Shown: positions 9,039 to 17,101 of the stretch, piece by piece
Numbering within the stretch: position 1 is the first letter of the stretch
Layout: each line of letters opens with the position of its first letter
DNA from: Cyclobacteriaceae bacterium
Lineage (GTDB): Bacteria; Bacteroidota; Bacteroidia; Cytophagales; Cyclobacteriaceae
Length of the DNA stretch: 64,000 nt
Reading direction: 5' to 3'
Assembly: GCA_016787605.1 (NCBI GenBank)
Contig: JAEUUE010000096.1
Location: forward strand, 1-64,000
Notes under the pieces: generated by a model
Told to the model about the DNA's origin: nothing
The model's database searches: none
The model's input: the letters and a program-made list of their open reading frames with translations, nothing else
Translations under genes and position numbers: made by a program

Positions 9039-9935
9039 TCAGGCTGGCTCCGGCATAAAAGCTGCCTTCATCGCGCGTATGTCATGGCTCGGGAGAAATA
9101 CGACATCATTGTTCCGGGCAAACTCCCGGATTCGATCCAGCGTCTTTCGGGCCATGGCCCTGTCGACATTAATTCCCGGGACAAATCCTGATTGAAGGTG
9201 GGCGCTGCTGAAGCAGGCATCGCCCGCAAAAAAGAATGTAGGCCCTGATGTCTTGAACATCACCGACTGATGACTCAGGGTGTGACCCGGTGTCGGAACG
9301 ATGACTACATCACCAGCGCGGGTCAATACATGGCCCTGTTCGAACTCACCCCCGATATCATCATAGTGCCCGATTAATTTCGGATTGAACCAGGCCGGGT
9401 AAACACCCTCCACAAAAGCATAGGGCCGGACGTATTCCTGGTGGGAAACAATGATCTCAGATTTGGGGAAATATTCCAGTCCACCGGCATGATCAAGGTG
9501 CAAGTGAGTCAGTACCACCCATCGCACGTTATCCGGGTGGATGCCCAGCAACCTCAGCTGTGCCGACAAGTCGTTCGATTTATCGATGTTGATTCGTGCA
9601 AGGTGCTTGTTCAGCCATCCATTCATGCCCCCACCCTTTAGCGCCTCGGGTCGGCTGGCCCTGGAAGTTTCCCCGGTGTCCACCACGATGGTCCCCTCCG
9701 GGTGCTCGATCACCCAGGAAAAAATGGGCACCCAATCACTCCAGGTCGGATCCAGGAGAACGAGGTAAGGGCCGAGTACAGAGTGAATGTGGGCGTTGCG
9801 GTACTTGATCCAGCCGCAGGTGATGGCGTGGATCTTGATGTTGTCCACGACTCGGGTGAAGATGCCGTGCTCGACCAGCGGGCTGATGGAAGGCGGTACG
9901 GTGAGTAAATCAACTGGCTGGGATCGCTGCACCAT
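9039..9935 (-). CDS. metallo-beta-lactamase-fold hydrolase, N-acyl homoserine lactonase-like
   Basis: 298 residues from the ATG at 9935; an upstream in-frame GTG would run into the GH3 gene. The zinc motif HxHxDH is intact (H144, H146, D148, H149 in THLHLDHAGG), with later ligands in PTPGHTLSH and FFAGDACFS. The layout (IVVDTGE near 75, HLHLDHAGG, GHTLSHQS, GDA) is that of AhlB/AiiA-type lactonases and related lactone or ester hydrolases. No signal peptide, so cytoplasmic. It starts 19 bases after the GH3 stop on the same strand and may be the last gene of the glucan locus. Opening a sugar lactone is as plausible as quorum quenching; the substrate cannot be read from the sequence. Confidence 0.85.
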   Translation of the reverse strand: MVQRSQPVDLLTVPPSISPLVEHGIFTRVVDNIKIHAITCGWIKYRNAHIHSVLGPYLVLLDPTWSDWVPIFSWVIEHPEGTIVVDTGETSRASRPEALKGGGMNGWLNKHLARINIDKSNDLSAQLRLLGIHPDNVRWVVLTHLHLDHAGGLEYFPKSEIIVSHQEYVRPYAFVEGVYPAWFNPKLIGHYDDIGGEFEQGHVLTRAGDVVIVPTPGHTLSHQSVMFKTSGPTFFFAGDACFSSAHLQSGFVPGINVDRAMARKTLDRIREFARNNDVVFLPSHDIRAMKAAFMPEPA

Positions 9936-9954
9936 AGGTATCGGTTTAAGTAGC

Positions 9955-12174
9955 CTACAAGAGGTCGAACGCTGCCTGACGAACATCCCGGGAATCGCCA
10001 CCCACAAAAACCAGGTATTGGCCAGGCTCTGTGCCGAAACTGCCATCTATCCGGCAAAATTCCAAGTCCTTATACGTAAGGAAAAATGTGACCTCTTTCC
10101 GTTCGCCTGGCTTCAGGCTGACTCGCTGGAATCCCTTCAACTCCATGACCGGTCGGGTCACAGAGCCCACTAAATCACGCACATACAGCTGCACCACCTC
10201 CACTCCCTCGCGGCTTCCGGTATTCGTGAGGTTTACACGAACGGCAAGGGTATCGCCAGCCCGCAAGGACGCCGTACTGAGGACCGGGTCCGAATAGGCA
10301 AACGTGGTATAGGAAAGACCGTAGCCAAAGGGGTAGAGCGGGGAATTGTCAACGTCCAGGTACTTGGACGTGTATTTACTGTTAACGTCAAGGGGCCGCC
10401 CCGTATTCTTCATGCTGTAGTAAATGGGCACCTGGCCCACCGAGCGGGGAAAGGTTACCGGCAACTTGCCCGATGGGTTGTAGTCACCAAAGAGGACATC
10501 GGCAATGGCATGCCCCGCCTGCGTGCCCAGGAACCAGGTCTCCAGGATCGCCGGGACACGCTGTGCCATCGCGTTGATCGTCAAGGGGCGGCCGCTCATC
10601 AGGACCACAACGACAGGTTTGCCCGTCTGCTGGATAAGGTCAACCAGCTGCTGCTGAACACCAGGCAAGTCAAGGGAACTGCGGCTGGCTGCCTCCCCGC
10701 TCAGCGAAGCAGACTCCCCTACGGCAAGGATGATCGCATCAGACTGTCGTGCAATACGCAAGGCCTGTTGAAAATAGGACGTAGAATCGTCGTTGACATT
10801 GCTGCCCTTTGCGTAAAGCACCTTGGTTGCTGGGCTTACCGCCGCGCGGACTCCTTCCAGGAGGGTAACCGACTTTGTCCAGTCGCCCGCTGCCGACCAG
10901 GATCCAATCATCTCGCGACGCGCGTCGGCCAGGGGTCCAATCACGGCCAGCGTGCCCAGGTTTTTTGAAAGCGGCAATACGGACTCATTCTTAAGCAAGA
11001 CGATGGACTTCCTGGCCACCTCACGTGCTTTGTCCAGATATTCAGGCTTCATGATGGTGGTTCTTTCCCGGATGGTATCGCTGTAGCGGTACGGGTCATC
11101 AAAGAGTCCCAGCTCAAACTTTTTGCGAAGGATGCGCCTGACCGATTGGTCGATCAATTCTTTGCTGATCTTGCCGGAAGCAACGAGTTGGGGAAGTGCT
11201 GATTGATAAAACCCGGCTTGCATGTCCATATCCAGCCCGGCCTGCAAGGCGAGGGCAGCGGCTGAAGCGGTGTCGGAAGCCACCCCGTGAGGAATGAGTT
11301 CCATGACCGAGGTATAGTCGCTTACGACAAAACCCTCGAACTTCAACTCGTTGCGCAACACTTCGGTTAATAAGTACTTGCTGGCTGTCGCCGGAACTCC
11401 GTCGTAATCGTTAAACGACGTCATCACCGTTGCGGCGCCAGCGTGGACGGCCGCTGCGTAGGGAGGCAGATAGACTTCCCGAAACATGCGTTCCGACATA
11501 TCGACCGAATGATAATCACGGCCGGCCTGGGCCGCTCCGTAGGCGGCAAAGTGCTTCACGCAGGCCATCACCGAATTCAGCTGACCAAGGCCCTGGCCCT
11601 GGAATCCCCTGACCCGGGCTTCCGCGATGCGTGAGCCCAGGTACGGATCCTCGCCGCTGCCTTCTGCCATTCGGCCCCATCGCGGATCCCTTGCGATGTC
11701 TACCATTGGCGCAAAGGTCCAGTGCAACCCCTCGGCCGCAGCCTCCTCGGCGGCGATCCGGTCAGCCTCTTCAATGGCTTTCAAGTCCCAGCTTGCCGCC
11801 TGTCCCAACGGTATGGGAAAAATCGTCCGGTGACCGTGAACCACATCATACCCGAACAGCAGCGGGATCTTCAGGCGGGTCTCTTCCACGGCAAGGCGCT
11901 GAAGTTCTCGTGTGTAGCGGGCCGTGAATGCGTTGAAGATCGCACCCACACGTCCTTTTCGGATCTCTTCCTTATATCCCTCGCGCATGGTTGGGCCGGT
12001 AACGTCCCAGTCACTGGTGTACAAAGACAATTGCCCGATCTTCTCTTCGAGGGTCATCAGGGCAAGCAGGGAGTCGACTTTCAGATCAATACGATCCTGC
12101 CGGTTGGCCGGGGGATTGCATGCATTGAGAAGAAGGATAAACAGGGCGAGGAACAGGTGTTTCGGCATTGCCAT
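9955..12174 (-). CDS. glycoside hydrolase family 3 beta-glucosidase, lipoprotein
   Basis: 739 residues from the ATG at 12174 (12168 is also possible), nine bases after the stop of the preceding gene. The signal ends in a lipobox (ILLLNAC, C19), giving a membrane-anchored periplasmic or surface enzyme. It has the GH3 barrel (LMTLEEKIGQ, GEDPYLGSRIAEA, KHFAAYGAAQAGRD), the nucleophile D286 in VVSDYTSV, the alpha/beta sandwich with the acid/base region SGEAASRSSLDLPG, and a C-terminal fibronectin-III-like domain. It would release glucose from oligosaccharides. GH3 enzymes paired with GH144-type proteins in Bacteroidota act on beta-1,2-gluco-oligosaccharides, which is the inferred role here. Confidence 0.95.
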   Translation of the reverse strand: MAMPKHLFLALFILLLNACNPPANRQDRIDLKVDSLLALMTLEEKIGQLSLYTSDWDVTGPTMREGYKEEIRKGRVGAIFNAFTARYTRELQRLAVEETRLKIPLLFGYDVVHGHRTIFPIPLGQAASWDLKAIEEADRIAAEEAAAEGLHWTFAPMVDIARDPRWGRMAEGSGEDPYLGSRIAEARVRGFQGQGLGQLNSVMACVKHFAAYGAAQAGRDYHSVDMSERMFREVYLPPYAAAVHAGAATVMTSFNDYDGVPATASKYLLTEVLRNELKFEGFVVSDYTSVMELIPHGVASDTASAAALALQAGLDMDMQAGFYQSALPQLVASGKISKELIDQSVRRILRKKFELGLFDDPYRYSDTIRERTTIMKPEYLDKAREVARKSIVLLKNESVLPLSKNLGTLAVIGPLADARREMIGSWSAAGDWTKSVTLLEGVRAAVSPATKVLYAKGSNVNDDSTSYFQQALRIARQSDAIILAVGESASLSGEAASRSSLDLPGVQQQLVDLIQQTGKPVVVVLMSGRPLTINAMAQRVPAILETWFLGTQAGHAIADVLFGDYNPSGKLPVTFPRSVGQVPIYYSMKNTGRPLDVNSKYTSKYLDVDNSPLYPFGYGLSYTTFAYSDPVLSTASLRAGDTLAVRVNLTNTGSREGVEVVQLYVRDLVGSVTRPVMELKGFQRVSLKPGERKEVTFFLTYKDLEFCRIDGSFGTEPGQYLVFVGGDSRDVRQAAFDLL

Positions 12175-12182
12175 AGCAGTTG

Positions 12183-14162
12183 TCAATTGGTAAACCCAAG
12201 CTTTGTCATCGCGGTTTGCACCTCCGGTGCCGACATGAACAGGTCCCACAGGAGGCCCGACCGGTAGTTTTCCATCATCACAATAATCGGTCCCTGATCA
12301 ATGGCCAGGTAGCTGGTCGCATACCAGTCTTTCCCCGGATTAAAGGCGTCATAAAAACCATAGGGTCCCCATAACCGGTCACCCAGGTTATAGTAGAAGA
12401 ACTTCATCGCCTTCATGGATTCCGTCGGCGAATACGGAAAACTGGACAAGGCGGCGGTGGGCGCTATGACGCCCAAATCATTGGTAGGCGAATGTGCGTT
12501 ATATCCTGATTCATTGTCGCTGGCGGTAAGGCCCCAGCAGGCGTCACTATAGCCAATCTTCGAGGAAGGATTGGTTTCGCAATAGTCGTGATTGATCAGC
12601 GAATGACTCACGTTTTGCGTCCAGTAGTTGGCATACGCATCGCTCAGGTTGCTAGGGTCCAGGCCAAGGAAGGAATAGTGGGCAAAAAACAGGGGGCCAC
12701 CGTAATCACTCCCCACCGGCAAAACATGGCCATAGAAAGTCTTGCCGTTAACCATGCCCCCATTTCGTGCCCAGCCCTGATGGTATACCGATGCATTAAT
12801 GGTATGGGTCGGTGAGCCGGCGGCCAGGAAATAGACAATGAGTCCTTCATTATAACCGCGGATTGGAAAATTCATTTTCCACCCGACAGTGGGTGACCAA
12901 TGCCAGTAGAGCACATTCTCTCCGCCCTTCGTGTACCAATCAAATTCTGTTTCCTGCCACAAAGTGTTGATCTTGGCGATGATGGCATTCTCGGTAGGGT
13001 CAGCGGGATTCAGGAACTGCCGCACGGTAAGGAGTCCTTGCAGCATAAAGGAAGTTTCCACCAGGTCTCCCCCATTGTCGTCGGTGCTGAACGGGACGAC
13101 CTTGCCCGTGTTTCCATTCATCCAATGAGGCCACACGCCATGAAACCGGTCGGCAGTCTGGAGGAACGAGACGATCGTGTTGAGGCGGGCCACTCCCTGC
13201 GACCGGGTGATAAAGCCGCGGTGGATGCCCACCAGAATGGCCATGACGCCGAATCCCGATCCGCCGATGGTTACAATGTCACCCGACGTATTCCGTTCGC
13301 GGGCCAGGCCGCAGTTCGGGTGAGCGAAATCCCAGAAGTATTTGAAGGTTTGTTGTTGAACCAGCGACAGCAGCTCATCGTCGGTGATGACGGGGAAAAC
13401 CGGGTTGGGATCCACGACGGTAAAGAACTCTTTGACAAATTGAGTCAATACCTCCCCCTGCTTTCCTTGGATCAGGTCAGACAGGTAAAGCCGGTGTCTT
13501 TTGAATCCCTTAAGATTTTGGGTGACGGTAATTGTAAGTTTTTGGTCTCCATTGGAAAGCGAAAGGTTAGCGCTTAAGGCCGGAGGTCCCAGTATTTGGA
13601 CCGAAGAAGAGGAGATGGTGGTGGGGTCTACCGGGGCCGAGAATTCGACTTCGATGACAAGCCCGGAAAGGGGCACGTTGACCACATTGGCCGTCAGGGG
13701 TGAAACCACCTGGGTGCCGATTTTCAAATATTGTATCGTGAGGGGAACGGCGAGTGTAGTAAAATCAAAGTTCACCCCTTCAAAGCGCTCTCCGTTCAAA
13801 CCCTTGACGGTGTTGGAGATGACCAACCGGTACGATTGGTTGCTCCCGAGTGGAATGGTCGGAAAGGCGGAAAAAGATTTCAGGTCAGAGGAAAAAACGA
13901 ACAGCAGCGGGACGAGCGTCCCTCCCTGGGTGAGGGTTACTCCCGCCTTTACGGATATAGTGTCCAGGGCCGATGTAAATTCAGCAACCAGGGGCTCACT
14001 TACCGGGATGCCCGTCGTTGATCCGCCGGGAGTCAACACCGTTGAACCGGACTTGACCTCCACTAATTGAAGGGCGCCGACGGGTACAGAGCTTTCGTCC
14101 TGCTTGCAGGATGCAAGCACCAGGACAGCGAGGAGAATGAGAAACTGAAAAGCCCTGAGCAT
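12183..14162 (-). CDS. glucoamylase-like (GH144-type) lipoprotein with Ig-like domains
   Basis: 659 residues from the ATG at 14162; lipobox LVLASC (C19). Two SbsA/Big_5-type Ig-like repeats (about 30-130 and 140-240, each with a VSxPLxxxF-like start) precede a catalytic (alpha/alpha)6-barrel region from about 255 (LVQQQTFKYFWDFAH). Hallmarks are WPHWMNGNTGK, DNGGDLVETSFMLQGLL, RGYNEGLIVYFLAAGSPTH and AIDQGPIIVMMENYRSG, typical of the Pfam 'glycoamylase' family that includes GH144 endo-beta-1,2-glucanases. It is expected at the cell surface or periplasm, cutting glucan for import. It sits between the LamG lipoprotein and GH3 genes, with a hairpin just upstream (14195-14223). Confidence 0.88.
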   Translation of the reverse strand: MLRAFQFLILLAVLVLASCKQDESSVPVGALQLVEVKSGSTVLTPGGSTTGIPVSEPLVAEFTSALDTISVKAGVTLTQGGTLVPLLFVFSSDLKSFSAFPTIPLGSNQSYRLVISNTVKGLNGERFEGVNFDFTTLAVPLTIQYLKIGTQVVSPLTANVVNVPLSGLVIEVEFSAPVDPTTISSSSVQILGPPALSANLSLSNGDQKLTITVTQNLKGFKRHRLYLSDLIQGKQGEVLTQFVKEFFTVVDPNPVFPVITDDELLSLVQQQTFKYFWDFAHPNCGLARERNTSGDIVTIGGSGFGVMAILVGIHRGFITRSQGVARLNTIVSFLQTADRFHGVWPHWMNGNTGKVVPFSTDDNGGDLVETSFMLQGLLTVRQFLNPADPTENAIIAKINTLWQETEFDWYTKGGENVLYWHWSPTVGWKMNFPIRGYNEGLIVYFLAAGSPTHTINASVYHQGWARNGGMVNGKTFYGHVLPVGSDYGGPLFFAHYSFLGLDPSNLSDAYANYWTQNVSHSLINHDYCETNPSSKIGYSDACWGLTASDNESGYNAHSPTNDLGVIAPTAALSSFPYSPTESMKAMKFFYYNLGDRLWGPYGFYDAFNPGKDWYATSYLAIDQGPIIVMMENYRSGLLWDLFMSAPEVQTAMTKLGFTN

Positions 14163-14194
14163 GTTATGATGTGACTGTGAGAGAAAGAGAAGAA

Positions 14195-14223
14195 AAGGGT
14201 TTCCGGATAACCCGGAAACCCTT
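14195..14223 (-). terminator. hairpin between LamG and GH144-type genes
   Basis: A perfect 12-base-pair inverted repeat (AAGGGTTTCCGG ... CCGGAAACCCTT) with a 5-base loop lies 28 bases past the LamG lipoprotein stop. On the minus strand it is followed by a pyrimidine-rich run (TTTCTTCTC). It could be a partial terminator or an mRNA-stabilising end that sets more of the surface-binding proteins than of the enzymes. Confidence 0.65.
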
Positions 14224-14250
14224 ATTCTCAAACTAAACCAAACCGAAGAA

Positions 14251-15528
14251 CTATGGCTTCTCAGCCGTATGCAGTGCAACAATCTCCGCCTCCGTGAGAG
14301 CGACCTTCCAAATCCTCAGGTCGTCCATGAGACCCTTGAAGTGGTTGTTGAGCGGGTCGGAAGGATCCGCCCATGAATCCGTCACGATGCGGTTTCCGCT
14401 GGCCTGGATGAACCCGAGGGCAAGCTTGTTGCCGCCACCCGTGGTGTTTCCGGCATACTTGACGCCAGTGGCTGCGCATTTGCCGGGAGGCGTGCAAGGA
14501 TTCGACCACAAGTCAAAGTCCCACTCGCGGGTCTTCTCACCGTTAACATACATCCGGCCGATCTTGGTCGAGGCCTGGTAGGTGCAAACAACGTGTACCC
14601 ACTTGTCCTTGAAATAGAGATCGATTCCGTTCGGAGCCGGAACATCTTTGGCAAACGTAGATCCTTGCCAGCCGTTAGGTTCGGCATTCCACCAGGTGTC
14701 TTCGGCTTCTGTAAGTCCGCCGGTGACATCGTAGCGGGTAGCCAGCTTGACTCCCTTGTCATCGGCATCCCAGGGGCCGCCCATGATTTCAAACTGGAAG
14801 CCGTACCATGCGGCCAAACCAAGAACGAAGTGGCCTTCCTTGGTACTGTTTGCCTTGATCCAGAAGCTGATGCTGAAGTCAGGACCTACCATGTAATCGT
14901 CACCTTCCGGGATCTCCACGATAGACGTGGTACCATTGAAGTTGGCAGCCAGTCCGGCAAAGCCGAAGCGGTCTTCTACAAAGGTAATGTCCTTAACATC
15001 GGCAGCCGCAGGGGTATGCAGGGCTCCTTTGGCATCGCTCACGTCACCATTGAAGGAGAAGAACGACAGCAAGTGGTCCGGCTGGGGTGCAGTCACCGCA
15101 GGAGGGCCAAATGACTTGAAGGTGAACGTCTCGGCCGAAGCGGAACCGCCATCCGAGGCTTTCAGGCCAGCAGAAATCTTGACCGTGTGGTTCGTGCCAG
15201 TCGCCATGTCTTCCGTCGGGTCAATGGTTATCACGGCGCCGCTGGCCGTGATGGTGGCCGGAACATCTACTCCATTAATCTGGAGGGTAATGTTGGCCGC
15301 GGTGGCCGTTGAAGCGTTTACCGCCTTGTTGAACGTGGCTACGACAGAGGCGCTCAGGGGAACACCGGTAGCCGCCGTGGCCTCATCGAGCGCGATACCG
15401 CCGTCGGTCATCAGGCTCACGATGGTGAGAGCACCCGGGGTATCGTCACTCGAGCAGCTCTCCAGGAACATGCCGGCAGGAACGGCCAGCAGTGCCATCA
15501 GAATCAAATACTTCGCTTTTTTCATCAT
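14251..15528 (-). CDS. LamG-domain surface lipoprotein of the SusCD locus
   Basis: 425 residues. The lipobox is MFLESC (C25) followed by SSDD, an acidic motif like the export signal of surface lipoproteins in Bacteroidota. A Big_5/SbsA-type Ig-like domain (about 35-135, with PLSASVVATFNKAVN) precedes a concanavalin A-like LamG/Laminin_G_3 domain (about 155-420: LSFFSFNGDVSDAKG, FSISFWIKAN, HVVCTYQASTKIGRMYVNG, GLMDDLRIWKVALTEAEI). Directly downstream of SusD, it occupies the place of SusE/SusF-type glycan-binding proteins, and a role in holding the polysaccharide at the cell surface is inferred. No catalytic residues recognised. Confidence 0.85.
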   Translation of the reverse strand: MMKKAKYLILMALLAVPAGMFLESCSSDDTPGALTIVSLMTDGGIALDEATAATGVPLSASVVATFNKAVNASTATAANITLQINGVDVPATITASGAVITIDPTEDMATGTNHTVKISAGLKASDGGSASAETFTFKSFGPPAVTAPQPDHLLSFFSFNGDVSDAKGALHTPAAADVKDITFVEDRFGFAGLAANFNGTTSIVEIPEGDDYMVGPDFSISFWIKANSTKEGHFVLGLAAWYGFQFEIMGGPWDADDKGVKLATRYDVTGGLTEAEDTWWNAEPNGWQGSTFAKDVPAPNGIDLYFKDKWVHVVCTYQASTKIGRMYVNGEKTREWDFDLWSNPCTPPGKCAATGVKYAGNTTGGGNKLALGFIQASGNRIVTDSWADPSDPLNNHFKGLMDDLRIWKVALTEAEIVALHTAEKP

Positions 15529-15578
15529 AGATAGTTTAGAGTTATGGTTTAAAATTGATTAGTAGGTAATTGGTCTCA

Positions 15579-17072
15579 TTAGTTCCAGCCCGGGTTTTGA
15601 GTGATGCGACCCTGTGACAGGTCGATTTGTGTTTGCGGGATGGGAAGCAGTTTGTACTTATCGGTATAACCCAGGGGTCCCAGTACGGCCAAGGCCTTGT
15701 TGGTACGCACCAGGTCCCAGAAGCGATGCCCCTCCATCGCCAGCTCATGCCGTCGCTCTTCGAGGATGATATCACGCAACAGGTCCTTGTTCGTTTCGGT
15801 AATGTTGGGCAACGTACCCCCGGGGGCTCCTGCCCTGGCCCTGGCCCGAACAGCATTCAGGTGAGTGTGGGCATCGGCAGGTTTATTGTTTTCATTGAGC
15901 GCTTCCGCCGCCATCAGCAATACATCGGCATAGCGCATCAAGCGGCGGTGATGGCCCCACTGCGACGGCACGTTGTCGCCGGGCGTCCACACCTTCTGAT
16001 TATAGCATTCTATTTCAATGATCACGGAGTTGAGATACGTGGTATCCGGGCACGTCAGGTCACCCTGGGTAGTGATCCCGTCAAGCACCTCCCCGAGGAA
16101 GATGATGGTCTTGTCCATACGGGGATCGTTGGCATCAAACGAGTTGATGAGGTCGGGTGATGGACGGTTGAAACCCCAACCACGGTTGGGAAAGCCCCGG
16201 ATGCCCTGGGTATTGCCAAACTGCGCACCCCCGTTCTCGGTGCCATCGCTGGGGCGGGCTCCTACTTCAAAAATCGACTCTGTTCCAAAATGTCCCAATA
16301 CGCCTGTTGCGTTGGTGAAGTCTGCCTCCAGGTTGTACTGCAGGGAGTTGATCACTTCCAGGGCATACTTCTCGGCATTGACGAAGTCGGGAACCGGATA
16401 GAACAGGTAGGCTTTGGCGAGATACGCCCTTGCCGCGCCCTTGGTAGCGCGTCCCACGTCATTGCCGGCATAGGCGTTGGCTTCCGGCAAATTATCCTTG
16501 GCAAAAAGGAGGTCAGGAAGAATGATGTTGTCGTATACCTCTTGAAGGGTGGAGCGGCCCAGGTCCAGCGGGGGTTCGGGTGAGGTGACCAGGGGAACTC
16601 CGCCCCAGGCGCGGACAAGATCAAAATAATAGAGGGCTCTCAGAAAACGAGCTTCGGCAATGCACCGGTTCTTCAGGCCGGCATCCATGGCGATATCGGG
16701 AACATAAGTGATCACGATGTTGGCGGCTTTGATGCCCTGGTAAAGGGCCGCCCACCAGCGGTCGAGCCCATCCTGCTGGTTGTTGATGGTGAAGTTGTCG
16801 TAGGCGCCCACCGTGGAGAATTGGTCGCCGGGGCTGCTCCCCTTGCGAGCATCATCCGACATAATGTCGAGGATGGGATAACCGCCTGAATTGAAATACC
16901 AATTGCGGAGCGAGGCGTAAGCGGCATTGGTTGCGGCGACCGCATCGGCTTCGGTAACGGGAAACGAGGTCTGGAGCAACTGGCCCTGGGGCTTCAGATC
17001 AAGAAAATCCTGGCAGCCGGCAGCCAATACCAGTATCATTATCAGCCACCCGCGATTAATGTGCTTCTTCAT
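15579..17072 (-). CDS. SusD/RagB-family nutrient-binding lipoprotein
   Basis: 497 residues from the ATG at 17072; ATG 17090 and GTG 17099 are in frame and would lengthen the signal region. The lipobox is LAAGC (C20), followed by QDFLDLKPQGQLL, the usual SusD N-terminus. The SusD-like domain (AVAATNAAYASLRNWYFN) and RagB/SusD C-terminal domain (LMRYADVLLMAAEALNENN; AHTHLNAVRARA; EERRHELAMEGHRFWDLVR) are complete. SusD proteins lie as lids on SusC barrels and hand oligosaccharides to them. The gene follows susC directly and is followed by the LamG protein. Confidence 0.96.
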   Translation of the reverse strand: MKKHINRGWLIMILVLAAGCQDFLDLKPQGQLLQTSFPVTEADAVAATNAAYASLRNWYFNSGGYPILDIMSDDARKGSSPGDQFSTVGAYDNFTINNQQDGLDRWWAALYQGIKAANIVITYVPDIAMDAGLKNRCIAEARFLRALYYFDLVRAWGGVPLVTSPEPPLDLGRSTLQEVYDNIILPDLLFAKDNLPEANAYAGNDVGRATKGAARAYLAKAYLFYPVPDFVNAEKYALEVINSLQYNLEADFTNATGVLGHFGTESIFEVGARPSDGTENGGAQFGNTQGIRGFPNRGWGFNRPSPDLINSFDANDPRMDKTIIFLGEVLDGITTQGDLTCPDTTYLNSVIIEIECYNQKVWTPGDNVPSQWGHHRRLMRYADVLLMAAEALNENNKPADAHTHLNAVRARARAGAPGGTLPNITETNKDLLRDIILEERRHELAMEGHRFWDLVRTNKALAVLGPLGYTDKYKLLPIPQTQIDLSQGRITQNPGWN

Positions 17073-17101
17073 GTCCGGATATACTTTCATAACCGCCACT
17101 T

